Virus record (IMG/VR): IMGVR_UViG_3300017708_001836
Span: 1-22,701 of that record
Length of the DNA: 22,701 nt
Source of the DNA: a virus
Strand: one strand, 5' to 3'
Below, in pieces: positions 1 to 7,300 of this stretch. The translations under genes and the position numbers were made by a program. Below the pieces are notes generated by a model. That model saw only the letters and a list, made by a program, of their open reading frames with translations. It searched no databases and was not told where the DNA came from. Position 1 is the first letter of the stretch. The number at the start of each line of letters is the position of its first letter.

Positions 1-1838
1 TTACTAGTGTAACTGATGACACAAACATCCTTTCGGTTGGTTGTCCTTACTTCTTATCTCCAACAACTCCCGGTAACATTACGCTTACTGAACCATCAAC
101 CGAGGGACATGTCTCGAAGCCAGTATTCGTTGGTCTATCTCCAGACAGAGGCGTATTGCTGAACTATCGTGGACAAGTAATCAATTCAGTAGGTGGTGCT
201 GGTGGTGGTGGTGGATCCGGAGATGGAGTTTCCGTCCGCACAACAATTGCTGGATCTGGATTTGAAATCGGTGATATTGTAGCCCTCGAAGAACAGGGCG
301 GTGGATATGAAAAACTAAATGAGTCAAACAAGACTAGAGTTTTCGGTTTGATTGTCAATGAAGTTTCTGGTGGTTATGAATTACTTCTATACGGAATGTC
401 AAAAGACACTGATACATTCAGAGATACAATTCATACAGATAGACAAGCAGGAGATGATCCTCTATTATACATGAACCAAAACAATAGTAATGTTGGTCAG
501 TTTGGTTTAACAAGTAACAATCCAACGAGAGATTTCTTGTCTCCATCTGCAATTGTGTTGGGAGTTAAGATATTCTTCTTCAACACTAGATTCGCAGCGG
601 GTTATGCTACACCCAGCGACAATAACTTCGATAATACACAGAGTTCATCACAGGCGTTTACTGCTCCGATTGTAGCAGGTGGTGGATATGTTAATTCAAC
701 TACATCAGGGTCTGCAAAAAATCAATTAGATAATGGCGCATTCGATATCTGGCAAAGAGGTATCGGAGTTGATGCTGCACATATTGGAACAGATGATACT
801 TACTTTGCTGATCGCTGGATTAGAAAAAGCACACTCACCGGATCTTATGACAAGGATTTCTCAATCAAGAGAGAGAAGTTCTCATTCGGTCAGGCTGAAG
901 TTCTAGGAAACCCTGAGTATTATTCTGTGCTTAGATCAGGTCAAACTGGTTCTAGTGGTTTTACGTTCGGAGATAATATTTTCTACGGCAATATTATCGA
1001 GGACGCAAACACATACGCTGGAGTTCCAGTAACAGTTTCGTTCTATGCGAAAGGTGCAACTGGAGTAACAGGATTTATTGCAGCAGAATATCAACAATTC
1101 TGGAACGGCGCTCCTGTTGGGGATATAAGCACTCAAAAATTAAATTTAATTTACATCGATGGTGCTACGGGATATACCAGATACGCATTATCGTTTAAGC
1201 CAAAAAATCTTCCAGCAGGAGCAACAACAAATCCAAATGATAGTTATGCGATCTTCTCTTTATTACCATATCGATATAATGGAATAACAGGTAACACTGG
1301 AGCCGCTGACGTTGCATACAATGATGATCTATACCTAGCAAAGTTCCAAATGGATTCTGGTTTCGTTGTTACAAACCCAGTGCCATCAGACAGGACAAAA
1401 GAGAGAAGTAGAGCAAACAAATTCTATCAAACTAGTTATACCAAAAATGATTATCTTGGTAAAAACACTATGATCACAGGAACCAACATTCCCAAAGATG
1501 GAAGTCCTTCAGTGACGATGAATACAAGTGGTAACATGCAGTTTAGTCTCTCTGATGAAATGAGAATTCCACCAACCATAATTGATATTTTCTCTCCAAC
1601 TGGTGTTAAAGATATGGCATTCAATGCGAGTGCAGGTAAAGATCTTAATAAGACTTCTGGAACAAAGGGTTTTGATAATGCTACAAGAAGTGTTATCGGC
1701 AAAGGAAAACAAGTTTCAGCAGCCTCTAATTCAGAAAAAGGATTTAACTTGTTCTTACAGGACGGTGCCGTGACTCTTGATGATATAAGAATAGAATACG
1801 CAGCAAAAGCAGAATACAACACAGGAGTTGACGCCTAA
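1..1838 (+). CDS. Tail fibre / baseplate-associated structural protein, 5'-truncated, carbohydrate-binding-like C-terminal domain
   Basis: The frame is open from base 3 with no stop, so the gene begins upstream of the window; the internal TTG at 156 is not a real start. The first residues contain a VGCPYFLSP...HVSKPVFVGLSP...LLNYRG pattern, which I recognise from beta-rich modules in marine T4-like phage structural proteins. A Gly-rich linker (about bases 192-222) follows, then a second, similar module. From about base 720 there is an NGAFDIWQRG...FADRW signature, seen in phage fibre proteins with a carbohydrate-binding-type jelly roll, running to about base 1430 and ending in a short tail region. 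Lying just before a tail-collar gene, it occupies the T4 gene 10/11 neighbourhood, so a baseplate wedge-associated fibre is plausible. It shares a TAATG overlap with the next gene, implying coupled translation. The structural role is fairly sure; the exact T4 counterpart is not. Confidence 0.75.
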   Translation, partial: TSVTDDTNILSVGCPYFLSPTTPGNITLTEPSTEGHVSKPVFVGLSPDRGVLLNYRGQVINSVGGAGGGGGSGDGVSVRTTIAGSGFEIGDIVALEEQGGGYEKLNESNKTRVFGLIVNEVSGGYELLLYGMSKDTDTFRDTIHTDRQAGDDPLLYMNQNNSNVGQFGLTSNNPTRDFLSPSAIVLGVKIFFFNTRFAAGYATPSDNNFDNTQSSSQAFTAPIVAGGGYVNSTTSGSAKNQLDNGAFDIWQRGIGVDAAHIGTDDTYFADRWIRKSTLTGSYDKDFSIKREKFSFGQAEVLGNPEYYSVLRSGQTGSSGFTFGDNIFYGNIIEDANTYAGVPVTVSFYAKGATGVTGFIAAEYQQFWNGAPVGDISTQKLNLIYIDGATGYTRYALSFKPKNLPAGATTNPNDSYAIFSLLPYRYNGITGNTGAADVAYNDDLYLAKFQMDSGFVVTNPVPSDRTKERSRANKFYQTSYTKNDYLGKNTMITGTNIPKDGSPSVTMNTSGNMQFSLSDEMRIPPTIIDIFSPTGVKDMAFNASAGKDLNKTSGTKGFDNATRSVIGKGKQVSAASNSEKGFNLFLQDGAVTLDDIRIEYAAKAEYNTGVDA

Positions 1839-3142
1839 TGAGTAATTGTAATAATTCAAGTTCAAATATATCAGGAACTCCTATTGCTGGAGAAGTAACA
1901 CAGGTAGGTTCTAACTTAGAAATAGGACCGATTGTTCAAACAAACCACGGGTTCACCGCTGGTAATGTCATTCGTTTTGATGTTGGTTCAAATGGATACA
2001 CTCTAGCCCAAGCAAACACTCCAGCAAACGCAGAAGTTTGTGGTATAGTTAGTTCAACATCAAGTGCAAGTGTGTTTACTTTTGTTGTTGGAGGTGATGT
2101 TGAAACAACACAATTTATACGGAACAACACAATCTATGGATCAACAGGAGATGAGGTATTCTTCTTAAGCGGAGAAACTGCTGGTGTATTAGATAGTGTT
2201 CCACCTAACGATGCTGGAAAAGTTCTCAAATCTGTCGTAGTGCGGTTGCCTTCAATTCAAGACGGCTCTGGAATAACTCAAGAAAGAGGATTAGTTAAGA
2301 ACTACGTTGGTAATTATCTGGGTGGAGATACTGCAATCTACATGAGTGCAGTAAACCCAGTAGGTTCAATTCATGCCTTTGTTGGAGACACCTCCAGTAT
2401 TCCATCTGGTTGGGCTCTTTGTGATGGTGGTCCCATCAGTGTGACGACTTATCCAAACTTCTCTACAGCAGTTCAGAAGAGATATGGATTTAGAGAGGTA
2501 GTCACGTTTGCAGGTAATATTCCAAATGGAACTATCATAGAGCAAGGTGATAATATAAAGGCAAGAATAATTGAAACAAGTGGTCAGAAGGCTTTAGTTG
2601 AACACTTTGGTTTCCTTAATGTAACAAGAAATGAAAACGTTCGTGGTCCTGCATCTGGATCTCAAGATGCAACAATAACTACTACACCAACTATTGATGG
2701 ATTTGATGTAACAAAAACAGTTAACGTAATTAATGGAAATCTACCTCCTTCAGTTGATCGAGCAATAACTTTAGTCACGCTAGAATCAGCACTGACTCCT
2801 GATCTAAGAAATAAATTTATTATGGGTGCGCCAGTAGATACAGAAGAAGTGGCAGGTTTAAATCAAGAGGGTGGTTATGCTAAATTAGAAATGGATGATA
2901 TCGGAGATAATACAGGAACCATCAATCGTGGGTTTAATGAAGAAACATATCAGTATCTAACAAACCTCCCTCCTTACGTTACTGTAAATTGGATCATCCG
3001 CGTGGGAGACTCAAGTTACACTTCCCTGCTTAATCAGTTGAGTCTAAAAACTCTCAGTCTAACTGGACTACCTACTAGTACCAGTGGACTGGAAGTTGGA
3101 TCTGTGTATAACGATAGTGGTGTTCTTAAAATCGTAACTTGA
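1838..3142 (+). CDS. Tail collar domain protein, short tail fibre-like (T4 gp12 position)
   Basis: A 434-residue protein. The ATG overlaps the previous stop (TAATG), with AGGAG at 1823-1827 as ribosome binding site. Residues about 1-170 form a beta-rich module (HGFTAGNVIRFD..., then VFFLSGETAGVL) like the one in the gene before. From residue about 175 the tail collar signature appears: GSIHAFVG, then IPSGWALCDGGPIS and TTYPNF. It continues after an insertion with LTPDLRNKFIMGAP (near residue 325) and LPPYVTVNWIIRVG (near residue 377). In known phages this domain sits in trimeric receptor-binding fibres such as T4 gp12, which binds the host surface irreversibly. Gene order (just before the whisker/neck region) agrees with gp12. 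An insert of about 100 residues splits the collar domain. The 45-residue tail may form a small trimerisation region; that is inference. Confidence 0.85.
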   Translation: MSNCNNSSSNISGTPIAGEVTQVGSNLEIGPIVQTNHGFTAGNVIRFDVGSNGYTLAQANTPANAEVCGIVSSTSSASVFTFVVGGDVETTQFIRNNTIYGSTGDEVFFLSGETAGVLDSVPPNDAGKVLKSVVVRLPSIQDGSGITQERGLVKNYVGNYLGGDTAIYMSAVNPVGSIHAFVGDTSSIPSGWALCDGGPISVTTYPNFSTAVQKRYGFREVVTFAGNIPNGTIIEQGDNIKARIIETSGQKALVEHFGFLNVTRNENVRGPASGSQDATITTTPTIDGFDVTKTVNVINGNLPPSVDRAITLVTLESALTPDLRNKFIMGAPVDTEEVAGLNQEGGYAKLEMDDIGDNTGTINRGFNEETYQYLTNLPPYVTVNWIIRVGDSSYTSLLNQLSLKTLSLTGLPTSTSGLEVGSVYNDSGVLKIVT

Positions 3143-3150
3143 GGCGATAA

Positions 3151-4356
3151 ATGGCAAACAGCATAACAGGATATAACTTCGGGCCCGTTGGACCCACTGG
3201 TGATACAGGTGGGTTCGGCCCTAATGGCGCACCCGGTCCAGCAGGGCCCACTGGGCCTACTGGTGGAATTGGTTCTACCGGTGCTTCTGTTTCTGAAGTC
3301 ATAATTAGTGATTTTAGTGAAGACGGTACTTTAGATATTAAAACATTTTATACTAATGGTGCTAATGTTTTTTCTCCCAATGTCGAAGGTGAAGGAAATA
3401 ACGGTGGAGGTGGTGGTCCCGGTAGTATTGGTGGTGGTGACGGTGGAGAAGATATATCAATAGGCCCTGTTGGTAATTTTGTATATAAATTATTCGTTGA
3501 AGATATAGGAATTTGTGGTGCAAGTGAACTCGTTAAAGGCAACATTGATAATTGTTACATCGGGACAATGGATCTTAAAACCATCAAAGGAACTGGTGGT
3601 ATTGCTGTTACTCAAATAGAAGATGACATTTTTGTTGAGTATATAAACTATAAACAAATCGTAGGTGTCACACCAGCAAAGAAAAATCAAATAGCCTTTA
3701 TGAGTGGAACTGCTGGTAACAGTGCGGAAGCCACTCCTCTTGTTCGGGGTGCAACAGGTTTTAATTATAGACCTGAAAGTAACTCAATAAATGCAATATG
3801 TCGTAAGTACAGGGAAGTTGGTTTTAGATTTGGCATAACTGAGGTCAGTGGTGGATCTATAAATGATTCAACACGAATCATAGAATTTAATGTAGATCCA
3901 GGCCTACACCTCGGTACAAGATATGTTCAAGAAGATCCACACGGACCATCTGGACCTTGGGGAAACACTTGGTATATTGATGTTAATCAATTGTATATTT
4001 CTCAAGTTCCCTCGGCTTCGACTCCTCTCGGAGTATCGGCTCCTTTCATTAAAATCAATGATGTTACGGCAACTGCTGATACATTTGAACAATACTTTGG
4101 AAGTGGTAGAGCAACTTCGTTTACTCTTGCAATTAAGGGTGGAAGTAGTAGACCTAGAACTGATGGAAAAACTTGTGGGGTGGTGTGGCCAGAAAACTGG
4201 ATATTCCCTTACAAACTAAATCCAGTTTTAACTTCAGGTATTGATGTTTATCAATTCTATAGTCTTGGTAAAAAAGACAATAAAAAAAGAACCGTGTGGT
4301 ATGGTGTTCCATTAAAATCTAGTTCGGGTATAGATATATTCTTTCCTACATATTAA
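3151..4356 (+). CDS. Collagen-like phage structural protein
   Basis: A 401-residue protein whose start is supported by GAGG at 3141-3144, which overlaps the upstream stop codon. Residues 11-46 are 12 uninterrupted Gly-X-Y triplets, predicting a short collagen-type triple helix and a trimer. A Gly-rich linker follows (residues about 86-100). The rest looks beta-rich, with a motif (GGIAVTQIEDDIFVEY, then IVGVTPAKKNQIAFMSG) that resembles the head part of the next gene. The C-terminal part (GKKDNKKRTVWYGVPL) matches no family I know. Collagen-like segments are common in phage tail fibres and head fibres, where they act as rigid trimeric stalks. This is the first of three consecutive genes with the same start, so they probably form a related set of fibres. 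Virion location is inferred from the neighbours. Confidence 0.75.
   Translation: MANSITGYNFGPVGPTGDTGGFGPNGAPGPAGPTGPTGGIGSTGASVSEVIISDFSEDGTLDIKTFYTNGANVFSPNVEGEGNNGGGGGPGSIGGGDGGEDISIGPVGNFVYKLFVEDIGICGASELVKGNIDNCYIGTMDLKTIKGTGGIAVTQIEDDIFVEYINYKQIVGVTPAKKNQIAFMSGTAGNSAEATPLVRGATGFNYRPESNSINAICRKYREVGFRFGITEVSGGSINDSTRIIEFNVDPGLHLGTRYVQEDPHGPSGPWGNTWYIDVNQLYISQVPSASTPLGVSAPFIKINDVTATADTFEQYFGSGRATSFTLAIKGGSSRPRTDGKTCGVVWPENWIFPYKLNPVLTSGIDVYQFYSLGKKDNKKRTVWYGVPLKSSSGIDIFFPTY
3181..3288 (+). repeat. Collagen-like Gly-X-Y repeat, 12 triplets
   Basis: Codons 11-46 of the 401-codon gene encode GPV GPT GDT GGF GPN GAP GPA GPT GPT GGI GST GAS with no break. The segment is visibly richer in G and C than the DNA around it because of the Gly and Pro codons. 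It predicts a short triple helix that would hold the protein as a trimer. Confidence 0.9.
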
Positions 4357-4375
4357 GACTATCGTGAGTTAAAGC

Positions 4376-7300
4376 ATGACTAATTCCTCTACTATCTCTA
4401 CAATCATGGGACCAAGTGGACCGAGAGGACCACAAGCACCTTTAGGATCAACAGGACCAACTGGTCCAATTGGTCCTACTGGATCAATTGGAGCCACAGG
4501 ACCAACTGGATATGCTATAGTTGGTTGGACTGCTGGAATCATAGATTGTAATAGTAGAGTTCTTGTCAACGCTGACGGATCTACCGCATCGCTTGGACCT
4601 ATTGCTGGAAAAACAGCAGGTAGCAACGGTTCAGTAGGAACGCCAAACTTTTACGTTCAGCAGTTGGGTGGTGGGGCTCAGATCTTCAAAAACTCAGAAG
4701 GCGATACTGCATTTTTCCGATCTTTTAGAACCAGTCCCGATATTAATATCAATGAAACCCCAAACAACATTGAGTTAAACGCTCCATTTGGTTCTGGTCT
4801 ATTATCACAAGTTGTTGGTAAGACAGGTGAACTCTTACACTATGCGGGAACTACTTTTATTCGAGGTGCAGATGATACTTTCTTTGCAGAAGGCCTTAGT
4901 GCCGAAGAAGGTTCTCTCCAGGCAGTTCTTGGAGACTTTAAAGAATTAATCAAACGTTATGATCCAGAAAACGGGGAATCAATAACTGTAGATACAACAA
5001 TCACAAACAATCATTATATTGTTGGTCAAGCGGATTTTGAAATTACAGATGCTATTGTAAATGTTCAAGGTTTTGAACCTGTAACAACAGACGATGTGAC
5101 TTTTGGTGAAACAGTAAATACAACATTCATAATTAAAAATGGTGGACTAGCGAAAAACCAAAACCCGTTCAATGAAAACAAGTTCAAGTTCAGTCCAGTG
5201 GGGCCCACTTTCAGTACAACCAGCACTGACATTGTAAACTGCATCACTTTCAACAATGGTGAAACTTGGCAGTGCTTCATCGCTGGTAGAGATTATGATA
5301 CTACGTTTGATGGAACACTTAAAATAGGAGCCTGTTGTGGTGAAGAATGTAATGATTATGTTCTTTCACAAAACTGCTCAGGTTCTTTCTTCAATCAAAT
5401 TTCCTGCAATGCAGATCCATGTGATGGAACACTCGGTTCATGTTGTGTAAATAATTCTTGCTTTAGATTTTCTTTAACCAAATGTAGTGATATCGGTGGT
5501 AAATTTTTTCCAAATCTATTATGTGAAGATTTTACGTGTCCCGGTCCATGTGAAGGTTTAGGTTGTTGCTGTCTCGGAATTGAAGGACAAGTTACTTCCA
5601 ATCAAGATATATGTGTTGAACTCGGTGGTTTGTTTAATGATGAAAAAACTTGTGAAGGATTTATTATTGATGGTGAAGATGGTTGTGAAGAATTAACACG
5701 AGGATGTTGCTGCCTTCCTGATACATCTCAAGTGTCTGACGTTCTACCACTAGAGTGTCGTGATTTAGGTGGAATTCACATGGGTGCTGGAACTCAATGC
5801 AGTGAGGTAGATTGTTGTGCAGGTAGAAGCATACCAACAGGAGCGTGTTGTTGTTCTGATGGCACATGTAACGATCGAATAGTACAGACTCTATGTCCTT
5901 CTAATTGTCAATGGACTCAAGATGCAGGATGTGATGTTTGTGGTACAGTTCTAAATTGCAACTGTACACAAGAAGGTGAAAACCAACCCCCCGGATTCAA
6001 GAAGTGGGCTTTGTGGATAAAAGAAATTTTTGAAGCAGAAGAGGGAGAGCCTGACATCAAACTTCTAGGGACTTTTGTTAACTTAGATGATATAAGTGGT
6101 GCTTTCGGATGTGATAGACTATCCGATGGATTACACAACACATACTACACAAATTATGAAAACGTAACACATGATGAAAAAACAGAAGCGATACCTTATG
6201 CAAGGTCATTAAATGTGCCAGGTTTCTCTAACCAAGGAAATTATTATATTCCAAGTCTAAATGAGATGGCTTTCATTGTGTTGAAGAATCGTATTCACTC
6301 TAATATTCTTATCGGAGACACAGTAAACGATGTTCCATACTGGACTTCGACGAGAGCAAACGATACTGATTTCTTCTTTGTGAATGAGTCGGGTTTTGTT
6401 TTACAAACTCAGATGTCCAATGTCGGGGAACCAAATCTGAAAAAGAGAGCCGTTGTTGTTAGAAGATTATTACTAGAAAACGGAGCAGACGAAAGTGGTC
6501 TACCAACCGTTGGTCAAGAAAATGATGATGGTGAAAAGTTTGTGGGAGTTTTTGCCGCTGGATGTTCTGTGATCTTAAGTAACCAAAATACAGGACCATA
6601 TGAACTACCAACATACACATGCTCCGATCCACTAGAAACTGGACAGTGTTGTACCAATAAAGAATGTAGTGTGGTAAATGAATATGACTGTATTTTATCT
6701 GAACCACCTGGCATTTATTCTGGAGACAACCAAAATGCTAGTTGTGTTGACAATCCCTGTAATCCAGACGGCCCAGTTCAAGTTGAAACTTTAAACTGTG
6801 CAAGAGCAGGAGTTTTATCATATAAAGCAACTGAAGTCGGAGGTCCAGATTCATGTGCAAATGGTTTATCCAAGCAACTATATTACTATGCAGGAACCGT
6901 GGACATTGATGGTGTTCCTAATGATCTCGCCAACTACGACAAATTGAATGTCACAGGTAAGAATGATACAACACCAGACTATGATATTCGTGCCGATGCA
7001 GTAGATGTAGATACAGGTATTCTTGTTCAGGGTTATTGTCTCGGACATGATAAGGCAATGGAGTGTAATACAGATAGAAACATTCTATCCCCCACTGCGA
7101 TTGCAGCACCAACACTCAGAGCCTATTGTAATCAAGATTCACTTTATGGAAAAGATTATTCCTGTGCTGATGATAATGTTTGTGGTCAAGCAAAATCTAG
7201 TTTTGATACTGTGATAGACGATTGCTTATCAGCAAATAATGATGCTCTTTGTGGAAAATCAATTCAGACAGAAACTATAGATATACTCAACACGCTAGAT

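Noticed and set aside
156-158. TTG at 156 as the start of the first gene
   Set aside because: The frame is open to the window edge and the upstream residues fit the beta-module pattern, so the gene is simply cut off.
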